From a virus: 64,000 nucleotides of DNA. Location of the stretch: positions 62,001-126,000 of the IMG/VR virus record IMGVR_UViG_3300032401_000002; one strand, given 5' to 3'. Positions within the stretch are counted from its first letter, which is position 1; each line of letters opens with the position of its first letter. The position numbers and the translations under genes are program-made. The notes under the pieces were generated by a model. That model did not search any database and was not told where the DNA came from. It was given only the letters and a program-made list of their open reading frames with translations. Below are positions 1 to 8,599 of the stretch, piece after piece.

Positions 1-1
1 C

Positions 2-325
2 GACATCGTGAACGTCCCGGACGCCAGCTTCAAGTTCCGCACTTGCCGGTACACTGTCGTCCAGGTGATCGAGGATCGCTACACGTCCAAGGTCGTCGCG
101 GACGCCAAGCCCGCCGAGCAGGTTGCGGCCGAGTACGATCTCCGCAAGGGGACGATCTTCGAGGACACCGATGCTCGCCGGATCGGTCGGAAGCTCAAGG
201 TGGTCGAGGTCGAAGGTGACCAGGCAGTCGTGGAGTCCAACGGCAAGACCACGAGGGTCAAGATCGCCCGGCTCTTCACCCGCAAGTACAAGCTCGTGCG
301 GAAGGGCCGCAAGCCGAAGGCGTAG
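2..325 (+). CDS. Small basic hypothetical protein, 5' end outside window
   Basis: The frame is open from the first bases of the window to a TAG at 323-325. A GTG at position 8 is possible, but the upstream codons are also in frame and no ribosome site can be seen, so the gene probably starts outside the window. The visible ~107 residues end in a lysine/arginine-rich tail. The middle has alternating hydrophobic strands around VVEVEGDQAVVESNG, which looks like a small SH3/KOW-like beta barrel. This is inferred from pattern only. It converges on the late block and is separated from it by a hairpin. Function unknown. Confidence 0.7.
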   Translation, partial: DIVNVPDASFKFRTCRYTVVQVIEDRYTSKVVADAKPAEQVAAEYDLRKGTIFEDTDARRIGRKLKVVEVEGDQAVVESNGKTTRVKIARLFTRKYKLVRKGRKPKA

Positions 326-361
326 GAAGCTCTGTAAGGCGTTCTAAGCCTCAGAAACGAC

Positions 362-384
362 AAGGGCACCCACTGGGTGCCCTT
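362..384. terminator. Bidirectional hairpin terminator between convergent genes
   Basis: A perfect 10-bp stem (AAGGGCACCC, loop ACT, GGGTGCCCTT) lies between the plus gene ending at 325 and the minus gene ending at 433. No long T tract follows on either strand, so termination strength is uncertain, but the placement is typical. Confidence 0.7.
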
Positions 385-432
385 AGTCGTTGGAGGCCCG
401 GAGAATCGCTCCTGAGGCCGTATGGAGGGTGT

Positions 433-1914
433 CTAGACCTCGATGTAGGACTTGTTGCGTCGGCGAAGCTGGGTGTAGATGGTTTCGTCCTGCGGATTGA
501 CCGTATTCGTGACCAGACGCTTGACCTTGGCCTGCGGATCGCTCAACTGAGCACCAGCTACTGTGTAGGTTGCCTCGTTCGTTGCAACCGTGATTTCTGC
601 GGTGCCACCAGCAACACCCTTGAGGGTTGCGACCGTGGCTGAAGTCAGAACAGCCGTTACGTCGGCGTTGATCGTCTGGCCCGTTGAGTAGTCCGTGCCT
701 GCCGTGCCAGTCAGGTTGATCAACTTGACAAGAGCGGCGAACGTGAGGGCCGCTGAGCCAGCGATCTTCAACTCGTCCAGGACAGGGTTGACTCCACCGG
801 AGAAGGTTGCTGCGCCACGAGCCAGGTTAACACCAGTCACCGCGAGGGTGAATGCGTTAGCTGCCGTCCCCGGAGTGCGAGCCGTCAGAGTTGTGGTCGT
901 GGTCACAGCGACTGCCGTGACATCGGCGTTGGCTGTAGCCACCTGATAGTCCGTACCAGGAACACCACCCGAACCGTTGATCGCGTTCTGGAAGTTGGTC
1001 ATCGAGCCAGCACCACCGTTGATCAGGATTTCGTCGTTGGCGGGCGTAAGGGCTGTCTTGAACGTGTAGGTGCGACCGTTGACAACCGCCGTAGCGTTGT
1101 TCGCGGGCGTGCCTGCCGTGTCGTTGACTGTGTTGGTAGCCTTGACCTCGGTTAGAGACGTCTTGATCGTGTAGACGCGAGCATTGATGGTCACCGTTGC
1201 TGCGTTCGAAGCATTGCCGCCTGCCTGAGTGATCGTTGCCGCATCCTGGTTGGCAGCCGAAGCTGTCGCCTGGAACCCAGCTTGCGCTGAGTGGAGTCCA
1301 CGAAGGTCTACGGCGGTTGCGCTCGCAGATACGACGTATTGACCGGCGTTGCGCTTGAGAACTCGAAGAACCCGACCATCAGTCAGATCAACCGAGTGAA
1401 CGCCCGAGCCGAGCTTAACGCTCCTGATGTTGCCGTCTGTCTGATAGACGCGGAAGCCGAATCGAGTCAGACCTACGATGCTAGTGGAAGCTGCGTCCAC
1501 TGTATGAACACCAGACTGCGAGCCGCTCGTGTTGATCGCCGCACCGCCCCTAGTGGCCGATACCTGGAACGCGCCTGCGCCGAAGCCTGCGGTGATTACC
1601 CAGTAGCGAACACCCGGAAGTAGACCAGTCGGGAGAGCACCCGTTGTCGAGAAGACAACAGCGTCACCGATTGCGAAGCCGTGGGTGGCCTTGGAGACTA
1701 CGCCAGGGGTGGCGATGGTTACCGTGAAGGTGCCCGAGTTCTGAAGCACGCGAACAAAGTTGTCCTTCTCGCGAACCAGGATAAGCTGTGTTGCGCGGTC
1801 ATCAACATCAACGAGGGCGACTACGCCTTCCTTGATTGTCTTCTTGGCCGCTGAAGAGTTGGGGATTCGGAAGCCTCGACCTGAGATTCCACGAATGCTG
1901 CGGTTGGTTGCCAT
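433..1914 (-). CDS. Tail-fibre/structural protein with repeated phage beta domains
   Basis: 493 aa, ATG start with AAAGGA upstream. It is the last gene of the minus-strand late block. Residues ~75-145 resemble a common phage adhesin domain (G-DAVVFSTTGALPTGL...). The middle and C-terminal part contains at least two versions of a ~90-residue domain marked by NGRTYTFKTALTP, a TDYxxxTxxNADVTAV segment and GTAANAFTLAV. The same domain is inserted in the fibre gene at 62225-63559. Composition is Ala/Thr/Val/Gly rich with little charge, as in fibrous virion proteins. The basic C-terminus (QLRRRNKSYIEV) may anchor it. Probable tail fibre or baseplate decoration; the exact role is not shown. Confidence 0.75.
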   Translation of the reverse strand: MATNRSIRGISGRGFRIPNSSAAKKTIKEGVVALVDVDDRATQLILVREKDNFVRVLQNSGTFTVTIATPGVVSKATHGFAIGDAVVFSTTGALPTGLLPGVRYWVITAGFGAGAFQVSATRGGAAINTSGSQSGVHTVDAASTSIVGLTRFGFRVYQTDGNIRSVKLGSGVHSVDLTDGRVLRVLKRNAGQYVVSASATAVDLRGLHSAQAGFQATASAANQDAATITQAGGNASNAATVTINARVYTIKTSLTEVKATNTVNDTAGTPANNATAVVNGRTYTFKTALTPANDEILINGGAGSMTNFQNAINGSGGVPGTDYQVATANADVTAVAVTTTTTLTARTPGTAANAFTLAVTGVNLARGAATFSGGVNPVLDELKIAGSAALTFAALVKLINLTGTAGTDYSTGQTINADVTAVLTSATVATLKGVAGGTAEITVATNEATYTVAGAQLSDPQAKVKRLVTNTVNPQDETIYTQLRRRNKSYIEV

Positions 1915-1996
1915 TTCAGTGTTGTCCTTTAGATCAGTTCATCCCGCTTGATTGCGGGGAACCACTGTACTCTTTACGGGCCGATCCAAGGACTTT

Positions 1997-2464
1997 CTAA
2001 GCTACGCGCTGAGCCAGGAGGATACTTTCAGCGTAGACGATGACCGGGTCAGGTTTGGAAGAGTTCTGTGCCCAACGAAGCTGAAGAGCGCCTGCTGTGA
2101 CACTTGTACGAACGAGGCCCTCCACCACAGTCAGGGCTGGAGCATCAGTGCCATCCAGCACGGAAGTCGATCCCGGCAAGATCATCTTGGGATCAAGAGA
2201 CGTGTACCAGTAACAATAGGAGCCAACGGGTACCGTCAAGTCGAGCTTGAGATCGGTCTTCTTCTTGGCTGACCAAATCAGTCGTAGCTCGAAGAGCCAT
2301 GTGGTGCTATACGGAAGGGTGGACGACAAGTGGTCGTCGGCTTGGAGAGTTGTTGACGACACTACTTGCTCGTTGACGGGCTTGCGGACAAAGACGAAGG
2401 GCATACCCGGCCCCTGCGGGCCGGGCACCCCTTGTGGCCCGCGCATCAGGCCGATTAGGCCCAC
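1997..2464 (-). CDS. Collagen-like tail-fibre segment, C-terminal part
   Basis: 155 aa. It starts at GTG 2464, overlapping the stop of the gene before it; an internal ATG at 2446 is an alternative. It opens with MGLIG and a short Gly-X-Y collagen-like run (GPQGVPGPQGPG). About 130 residues of beta-rich sequence follow that could be a trimeric fibre head. The gene lies in the -1 frame relative to its upstream neighbour and looks like the third piece of one fibre split over three frames (see findings). Function inferred: receptor-binding fibre tip or fibre-assembly domain. Confidence 0.7.
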   Translation of the reverse strand: MGLIGLMRGPQGVPGPQGPGMPFVFVRKPVNEQVVSSTTLQADDHLSSTLPYSTTWLFELRLIWSAKKKTDLKLDLTVPVGSYCYWYTSLDPKMILPGSTSVLDGTDAPALTVVEGLVRTSVTAGALQLRWAQNSSKPDPVIVYAESILLAQRVA

Positions 2465-2643
2465 GTACCGCCGACCTTGGTGTAGACATCGCCGGTGTCA
2501 GTGCGGAGGTAGAAGTCTCCGTTGACACCGAGCGTGTCATTGGGCACGGTTGTTCCGAAGTACCACACAGAACCGGGTGCTCCCGGTGCTCCAGGAGCGC
2601 CAGTCGCTCCAGGTGTGCCGCTTAGGTTTCCGATCAAGCCCAT
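2455..2643 (-). CDS. Collagen-like tail-fibre segment, middle part
   Basis: 62 aa, ATG 2643 overlapping the stop of the preceding gene. It begins MGLIGN, continues with Gly-X-Y repeats (GATGAPGAPGAPG) and ends with a short domain GDFYLRT...VYTKVGGTWA. The same ending closes the neighbouring 91-aa gene. The motif is common in phage fibres, where GGxW is normally followed directly by LIG and a collagen run. Here that continuation lies in the next gene, one frame back. Confidence 0.7.
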   Translation of the reverse strand: MGLIGNLSGTPGATGAPGAPGAPGSVWYFGTTVPNDTLGVNGDFYLRTDTGDVYTKVGGTWA

Positions 2644-2909
2644 GATCCGCCCTCCTTCATGTAGATGTTCGTTGTTGCTGTGTCGAGGTAGAAGTCTCCA
2701 TCAGAGCCTACCGCGTCACTTGGCACTCCAGTACCGGAATGCCAATATGGTGGGTATGCGACCCATAAGCCCTTGAATTGCAGCAAGCAGCGCCGCACTT
2801 CGGGATCGTCCAGGTCAACCGTGGCGAGAGATCCGTCACGGGGAATCTTGGTCTTTCCTATGCGAAGTGGTGTGCGGGAGAGATTGGCGACACGTAGCGG
2901 CGTTACCAT
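2634..2909 (-). CDS. Tail-fibre N-terminal segment
   Basis: 91 aa, ATG 2909; an in-frame TGA just upstream fixes the start region. No strong Shine-Dalgarno sits at the usual distance. Residues 1-50 are a small beta-type attachment domain (RVANLSRTPLRIGKTKIPRDG...). The C-terminal 36 residues are the GDFYLDT...IYMKEGGSWA module shared with the next gene. It overlaps that gene by 10 bases. Likely the virion-proximal part of the split collagen-like fibre. Confidence 0.7.
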   Translation of the reverse strand: MVTPLRVANLSRTPLRIGKTKIPRDGSLATVDLDDPEVRRCLLQFKGLWVAYPPYWHSGTGVPSDAVGSDGDFYLDTATTNIYMKEGGSWA

Positions 2910-2965
2910 GCAGTCTCAGCGTAGCCGGGCCTCCACCAGGAGTCCCCCTGAAGGGGTAACTCATA

Positions 2966-5008
2966 TTACCGCGTCTCGAAGCCCTGATCGTAGACCGGAA
3001 GGCCAAGCTCGGCGTATCGAGGGAACAGCTTGAAGCTAGACACCCAGGCGTCAAGAGTCAGAGCCTCAGCCTTCAGTTCGAGCACGCGGCCACGCTCCGC
3101 GCTATTGAAGTGAACGGCCCCGGTAGGATTGTTGACCGCATCCCCGAAGCGCCTGAACGGCCCATCAACTGTAGCTCGAATTGACCAAGCCACTCGGCGT
3201 CTGCCGATCACGATGTTGTCTACCCAGAAGTTACCCAGTGGCTTGTTGGGGCTGGGATTGGCCCTGACTGTGACAGAGTACGAAACCCCACTCAAGAGAT
3301 TCCGGTACAAGCCAAGGTCGAAGTGGAGTAGGTTCCACTGTGCAGGCTGGAGCTTGGGCACGGTGACTCGGTAGATGGTCGTGTCATCGTTGAGGTAGAT
3401 CTGAGGCTGATTCAAGATTGAGACCGAGTTAGGCACCCAGATCGCCAAGTCGAGGTACGTCTGCGTCCAATCGTCAACGAGGAACTGGTTGGTGGTGATA
3501 GCCTTGGACGTTCGGAATGACCCATCGCCCGACAAGGTCTTGGTTTGATCCACAAGAAGGTCACTGCCTGTGACGCTCTGGAAGAGGTTGACATCGCTAG
3601 AGTACACGGCTGCCAATTGCGCCCCGTCCACGGGCGTACGAGAGTTGTAGACTTTGGTTCGCAAGACCGCGTAACCCGTAGGTGCCACAGTGATCGCACT
3701 CAAGTAAGCATCGCGATCTATGAACGCAGCGACGAATCCGAATCGTCCTGTCTCGGTAGCGTACGCCAAATCAGTGATCGTGACGGGTAGGAACCACACT
3801 GTGCTGACGAGCGTACCGTCGATCTGGGTATCGAAGATCGTTGACGTGACATTGGTGCCCTTGATCTCCACGCGCCAGAGGTAGTGCTTGGTAGGATCGA
3901 GCGGCCCACCAACGCTGTTCGAGTGCAGTCCAGTCTCGGTCTTGATACCTCCCGTGATGTCCACCCGCTTGGCATCGAAGACTGTCCCGACATCATTCCA
4001 AGAGAGACTAATCTGAACATACGATCCGAGATCATCAGGGATGTTCTTGCGCTCGCGAAGGAGCAGCGATAGGCGATTAGTGAGAGGGTCGATAGCTTGT
4101 GCTCCGACTTCGCCGCCTGCCGTGAAGTACACGTTGTAAGCTCCGTCAATCGGGATGGGATCGTTCTGGGTGCCATCTCCGCGCACGAACTCGAACTCTT
4201 CAGCGATAGTCCCGATGTAGGCCGTGGCATCCAGAGTCGGCGTGATGCATACAGCCCCCAGGCGGGTATCGAAGTCGAGCCATGATTCGGCCCATGTGGT
4301 CTTGAATGCCCGGAGCGCCATGACTGTGATCGTCTGGGCGGCGGGGGCACCCAACTTGGCCAAGTAGAGTCGCACTCCCGTGATGCTCCTGTTGTCGAAG
4401 CCCGCATTGGCGAAGCTGGCAACAGGAATCAGCAACTGGGGCATGATGCTGATGTTGTCGTTAAAGAGAACCTGGGCTGAATCGTGTCCTGTGCCGAACG
4501 TGCCGTTGGGGTCGGAAGTGAACATGATGTACGAGTCGAGCACGTCGAAAGAGTTGTAGTTGGGGAAGATCACAGCTACATCATCCATAGCGCTGATATC
4601 GCTAGGTACGTCCGGAAGAGATGACTCAAGGAAGGTAGCTAGGTTCGACCCATTCGTGACGCACTGTAGACCAGACCAACCAAAGTGACTCCCCATCTTG
4701 CCCACGGTGATAGCCCCCGTGCCCGTGCCCGTCTTTACCCATGCTTCGGTGTAGAGTGTCAGGCCCGGCTTCAACTCAAGTGCGGTCTGGGGCACTGCGA
4801 TCATGGGATCGTTCGTTGACTGATCTAGATCAGGATCTTGGGGTACAGGGATGAGGTCTGTGAACTCACGGAAGTTTCTGATGTCAACGTGCTCTTGGGT
4901 GGTCAAGAATGCTTCGTTGGCGTTGCTCCAGAGGGTTGAGTCGAAGGGTGCCCACTGGTTCCAGCGGCCACGAGGGTCATCGAAGGTTTCTGAGAGTGTC
5001 CAAGTCAT
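2966..5008 (-). CDS. Large baseplate/tail-fibre protein
   Basis: 680 aa, ATG 5008 with AAAGGA six bases upstream. It follows the 1192-aa baseplate protein after a 12-base gap, so it is co-transcribed. The sequence is beta-rich and acidic. It contains segments resembling jelly-roll carbohydrate-binding folds, for example FDDPRGRWNQW near the N-terminus and two later stretches with LRxKVYNSRTPVDGA and YSVTVRANPSPN. No catalytic motif is evident. Position after J and gp7/I-like genes suggests a baseplate-periphery or adhesin role. Confidence 0.7.
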   Translation of the reverse strand: MTWTLSETFDDPRGRWNQWAPFDSTLWSNANEAFLTTQEHVDIRNFREFTDLIPVPQDPDLDQSTNDPMIAVPQTALELKPGLTLYTEAWVKTGTGTGAITVGKMGSHFGWSGLQCVTNGSNLATFLESSLPDVPSDISAMDDVAVIFPNYNSFDVLDSYIMFTSDPNGTFGTGHDSAQVLFNDNISIMPQLLIPVASFANAGFDNRSITGVRLYLAKLGAPAAQTITVMALRAFKTTWAESWLDFDTRLGAVCITPTLDATAYIGTIAEEFEFVRGDGTQNDPIPIDGAYNVYFTAGGEVGAQAIDPLTNRLSLLLRERKNIPDDLGSYVQISLSWNDVGTVFDAKRVDITGGIKTETGLHSNSVGGPLDPTKHYLWRVEIKGTNVTSTIFDTQIDGTLVSTVWFLPVTITDLAYATETGRFGFVAAFIDRDAYLSAITVAPTGYAVLRTKVYNSRTPVDGAQLAAVYSSDVNLFQSVTGSDLLVDQTKTLSGDGSFRTSKAITTNQFLVDDWTQTYLDLAIWVPNSVSILNQPQIYLNDDTTIYRVTVPKLQPAQWNLLHFDLGLYRNLLSGVSYSVTVRANPSPNKPLGNFWVDNIVIGRRRVAWSIRATVDGPFRRFGDAVNNPTGAVHFNSAERGRVLELKAEALTLDAWVSSFKLFPRYAELGLPVYDQGFETR

Positions 5009-5020
5009 GTCTGTCCTTTA

Positions 5021-8000
5021 CTAGACCGTTACCGTACCGAAGTCTGCTGCTGACCCAAGGCCCGTGACCGGGGTTGTGCTGTTGATCGTCACAGTACCGT
5101 AGCTCGGCGTTCCAGTCAGGCCAGCCGGGCGGGCCGTGTTGCTCACCTTGACTGAGCCGAAGCTCGCAGTGCTGGTTAGTGCTGCCACCATGACGGGGCC
5201 GTGGACTGAGCCGAACGAGGCCGCGCTGTTGAGACCTGTCATGTTCACTGTGCGCTTGATGTACACTGAGCCGAACGACGCTGCCGATCCAAGGCCGGGG
5301 ATGGGGACAGTGACGTTGAATCGCATGACTGCGAAGCTCGGTGTTGAGGTCAGGCCGGGAACGGGGACAGTCGTGTTGAACCTTGGGACACCAAAGGCAG
5401 CGGTCGAGGTTAGGCCAGTGACAGGAACTGCCTTGTTGTGCTGCTCGGCAGCGGTGGGCAGGCCGATACCAATGACCGTGTTGGCATCGACTGGATCGAA
5501 GTTCTCTTCGAGTGTGTCGTTGACAACACCCACGCCGATTGCCGTGTTGGAGTCGTTGGTCGGGCCAACATCGAGCGCAGTGACGACACCGATACCGATG
5601 ATGGTGGCTGTGTCTGTCGCGAAGTTGTCGATGACTGCGCTTGGTACACCATGCCCGCTGCTTGTAGCTGCATCGTCCAGCGTAGACTGCAAGTTGCCGA
5701 AGACGCCACCACCGTAGGTGCCCGTACCGTAATTGGGCATGAACGGCCCTTCGAACTCATCGGTGATCGGTGTGCCTGTACCAACGACAACGCCTTCATC
5801 GTCAGTCGGCGGCGAGGGGATAACACCCTGAGCGACAACGGTCGCAGCATCAACGTAGATGACATCCTGGAGAGACGTGGTTAGACGCTCAGCTAGGCGG
5901 CTACGAGCGATGTTGGTTACGATCCTACCATCATCGTTATACGTGTAAGAGATGTCATAGTCATCTGTCTGGAAGAACTGGTTGCCTTGTTTGTCAGGGC
6001 GAGAGTAGACCAGGATGTTGCGAGCCGGGAATCCAGTCTCGCTTAGTGGTGAGGGGATGTAGCCACCGAAGAAGACAAGCTCGTCGGTGATGTCGGGGTT
6101 GACCTGATACGAGACGTACAACTCAGCACCGTCTTCGATGGTGGTGCCGGTGGCTCGATCCCATGTGTTCTCTTGGAGCATCTCTTCATCGTACAAGATG
6201 TCTACGATGAGTTCGTCGTCTCTAGAGATGGTGTAGTTGTTGCGAAGGAAGCGAACCTCGTCAATCCCGACGAAGTACGCCTTCTTGTTGAACTCAGCCT
6301 GCTCGTACGTGTACAAGTGGCGAGCCGTGCGGTTGAACCGCATCGGGACTTGAGCCAGATTCTGATACGACTCACTGATGCGGTCGTTGATCGTTGAGAC
6401 TGTGCCGATGTTGTCGAACACAGACTCTGCCGGAAGCTCGACCGGGTCGCTCAGGATGTTGGGGTCGAATCTCTCGACCACGAGCTTTCCCAAGATCGAA
6501 TCTTGATCAACAGAGATCAACAGTGAAGACTGGAACTGATCCGTGCCCTGGATGTAGACCCTGGATGCCGTGATGGGATCGACAAGAGCCTTGTCGGCAA
6601 TGTCTACGAGGCCCGCTGAGATCAACTGATTGGCTTTGATCTTACCAAGGGCCAAGGCAGCGAGGAACTCCTTCTGCTTGTACTCGAACTCCTTGATGGG
6701 CGTGCGCAGTCCAGCGAGGATCTTAGTCTGTACGGGAGTCGCGTTGCGCAGGAACCAGTCTTCGACGGTGTTGCGGATCGTTGAGTTGTTGAACTGATCC
6801 TCGACCCACGTCGGGAACCTACGATAGACACGAGGAGCCAGCCTGGGGAAGTCAGGGATGTTGAACGGCAAGGGGTTCAGCGACGAGAACTCTAGCTTGA
6901 TGAAGCTGGCCTTGATCGGCTGAGGGAACTCAATCGTCTCGTTGCGACGAAGGGTGTAGGTCTCCTGAATCGGAGTCCACAACATGTAGTCCCAGTCGTT
7001 CAAGATCTTGGGAGCGTCACCAGACGTGCCCTGCTGTGTCCAGTAAACGTTCATTCGCACACCCGGAGTACGTGGGGCAATGTTGATCGCCTCGATCAGG
7101 GTCGGGATGCGTTCGCCTTCGACATCGGTGCCCCTGAGGTCGAAGTACAGGCTCTCCACAGCTTCGGGGGTCGGGGCAGGCTCGGACATCCACCCCGCGC
7201 GGGTGTTGTCGTGGACGTACTTCGCCTTCTCTCTGTGGGTGGTGTACCTGTAAGCGTTACCCAGCACATCTCGACCTTCATCTGCTACATCAGCCCACAC
7301 TCGCATAACAAGGTTGCGCTCTGGATCGAGCACGTATTGGCCAGTCCCGACGTTGTACGATGAGTAGGGGTAGATGACCGCTCCGGTGGCAAGCGATGTT
7401 GTCGTACCTGAATACCCGACATTCAGGGTGATTGAGACGGAGTCAACTCCGTCAACGTAGAACACCTGGTCAGGCACGTCCTGGCGAACGATGTAGTCGC
7501 CAACCGCTACCACTGAAGTGGTATCTACGGATGTGCCAATGGAGAACCCACCGTTGGTGAATGTCAAGGTACCAGGGATCGTCCTGGAGCTAAGCTGGTT
7601 GGGCGAGTGAGTGAATACGATGTCGCAGGCCGAGACATCTCGCGAGGAAACACGAAGTTCGTAAACCTTTGACAAGTCTCCTTCGACCGCGAGCTTGTCA
7701 TCCAGGTAGAAGTCAAGCCACGAAAGCCCAGGGGAGATTACCCCGACTTCCACACCTGACCTCAACTTCAAGGGAGACAGGGCATCGGTGAGATCCCACA
7801 ACTCCCAGGCGAACTGCACACTTGTGTCGTTGCCGCTTCCGCTCTGGTCGAACTCCAGAAGATACGGAGATGTCTGAACCAGGATTCCGAACCCAAGCAT
7901 GTTGGGTGTGACGCCTGCTCGGTCGGCGTTGCCAGGGTAGACGAACCTCTGGCGAGCTTCGCGCGACGTGTATCCATCTTGACTTGAAAGCGTTACCTCG

Positions 8001-8599
8001 TCAAGGTCAACAGGAGTGTCCTGTACCAAGAGAGGGCCAACGGTGTCTCGAAGTGTGTTGACATAGCGCCCCAGCCGAAGATGCTTAACGAACAACGGCC
8101 ACTCGAACTTGGCACTCGTGCTCGTGGGCCATGCATCGTCTCGTCGTGTGAAGACAAGTCGCACATAGCGTGTGTGGATCATGTACCCCTTGGCATCAGT
8201 GAAGTTGAACTCTGCATTCTGCCAGGCTGTTCGATTGCTCGCGTCATAGGAGATGTAGTCGTCATGCAAGAGACCCTCTTGAGCCTTGACGGGCAGCCAC
8301 ACAGCTTGTCGGTCGGGTGTGCTGATAGCGTCGTACTGAACGCTGATGTTGATTGGCGCACGAAGCACGTCGAAGTTCAGGAAGTTGATCTCACGAATCC
8401 TGCCGAGGTCGATCTCCAAGATTTCGGAAGTGAGCGCTCCTCCCTTGTCGGCAGCCAGGTAGTTCGACCCAGTCTCGTCAACCGAGGCAAAGCGTGATGT
8501 GCTCGACCACCAGAATGTGTCGGGGTACTGGATCTGATCGATCCCCGGAAGGGTGAAGTAGCTGACGGGATAGACTCCGTTGATTAGGACATCACTCAT
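5021..8599 (-). CDS. Very large baseplate protein with C-terminal tandem repeats
   Basis: 1192 aa, ATG 8599 overlapping the previous stop by ATGA. The N-terminal ~900 residues are beta-rich: discoidin-like passages near residues 55-175 (EILEIDLGRIREINFLNFD) and a repeat of this pattern later. Residues ~930-1044 hold several V/I-I-G-x-G units. Residues ~1045-1192 carry seven ~20-residue units of the type GLxSxASFGxV. Both repeat types recur in other tail genes of this window. Lies between the I-like and 680-aa genes, so it is probably a baseplate-to-fibre protein. Function inferred from position. Confidence 0.75.
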   Translation of the reverse strand: MSDVLINGVYPVSYFTLPGIDQIQYPDTFWWSSTSRFASVDETGSNYLAADKGGALTSEILEIDLGRIREINFLNFDVLRAPINISVQYDAISTPDRQAVWLPVKAQEGLLHDDYISYDASNRTAWQNAEFNFTDAKGYMIHTRYVRLVFTRRDDAWPTSTSAKFEWPLFVKHLRLGRYVNTLRDTVGPLLVQDTPVDLDEVTLSSQDGYTSREARQRFVYPGNADRAGVTPNMLGFGILVQTSPYLLEFDQSGSGNDTSVQFAWELWDLTDALSPLKLRSGVEVGVISPGLSWLDFYLDDKLAVEGDLSKVYELRVSSRDVSACDIVFTHSPNQLSSRTIPGTLTFTNGGFSIGTSVDTTSVVAVGDYIVRQDVPDQVFYVDGVDSVSITLNVGYSGTTTSLATGAVIYPYSSYNVGTGQYVLDPERNLVMRVWADVADEGRDVLGNAYRYTTHREKAKYVHDNTRAGWMSEPAPTPEAVESLYFDLRGTDVEGERIPTLIEAINIAPRTPGVRMNVYWTQQGTSGDAPKILNDWDYMLWTPIQETYTLRRNETIEFPQPIKASFIKLEFSSLNPLPFNIPDFPRLAPRVYRRFPTWVEDQFNNSTIRNTVEDWFLRNATPVQTKILAGLRTPIKEFEYKQKEFLAALALGKIKANQLISAGLVDIADKALVDPITASRVYIQGTDQFQSSLLISVDQDSILGKLVVERFDPNILSDPVELPAESVFDNIGTVSTINDRISESYQNLAQVPMRFNRTARHLYTYEQAEFNKKAYFVGIDEVRFLRNNYTISRDDELIVDILYDEEMLQENTWDRATGTTIEDGAELYVSYQVNPDITDELVFFGGYIPSPLSETGFPARNILVYSRPDKQGNQFFQTDDYDISYTYNDDGRIVTNIARSRLAERLTTSLQDVIYVDAATVVAQGVIPSPPTDDEGVVVGTGTPITDEFEGPFMPNYGTGTYGGGVFGNLQSTLDDAATSSGHGVPSAVIDNFATDTATIIGIGVVTALDVGPTNDSNTAIGVGVVNDTLEENFDPVDANTVIGIGLPTAAEQHNKAVPVTGLTSTAAFGVPRFNTTVPVPGLTSTPSFAVMRFNVTVPIPGLGSAASFGSVYIKRTVNMTGLNSAASFGSVHGPVMVAALTSTASFGSVKVSNTARPAGLTGTPSYGTVTINSTTPVTGLGSAADFGTVTV
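5024..5467 (-). repeat. Seven-copy protein-level tandem repeat (GLxSxASFG)
   Basis: Encodes seven degenerate ~20-residue units at the C-terminus of the 1192-aa protein, for example GLTSTAAFG, GLGSAASFG, GLNSAASFG and GLGSAADFG, each followed by an alternating hydrophobic strand. The same unit occurs 15 times in the gene at 27961-29118. Confidence 0.8.

Noticed and set aside
3718-4422. 234-aa minus-strand frame
   Set aside because: Same strand, different frame, inside the 680-aa gene; Arg/Ser-rich shadow composition.
5136-5717. 193-aa plus-strand frame
   Set aside because: Antisense to the repeat-coding end of the 1192-aa gene; its openness follows from the repeats and no start signal exists.
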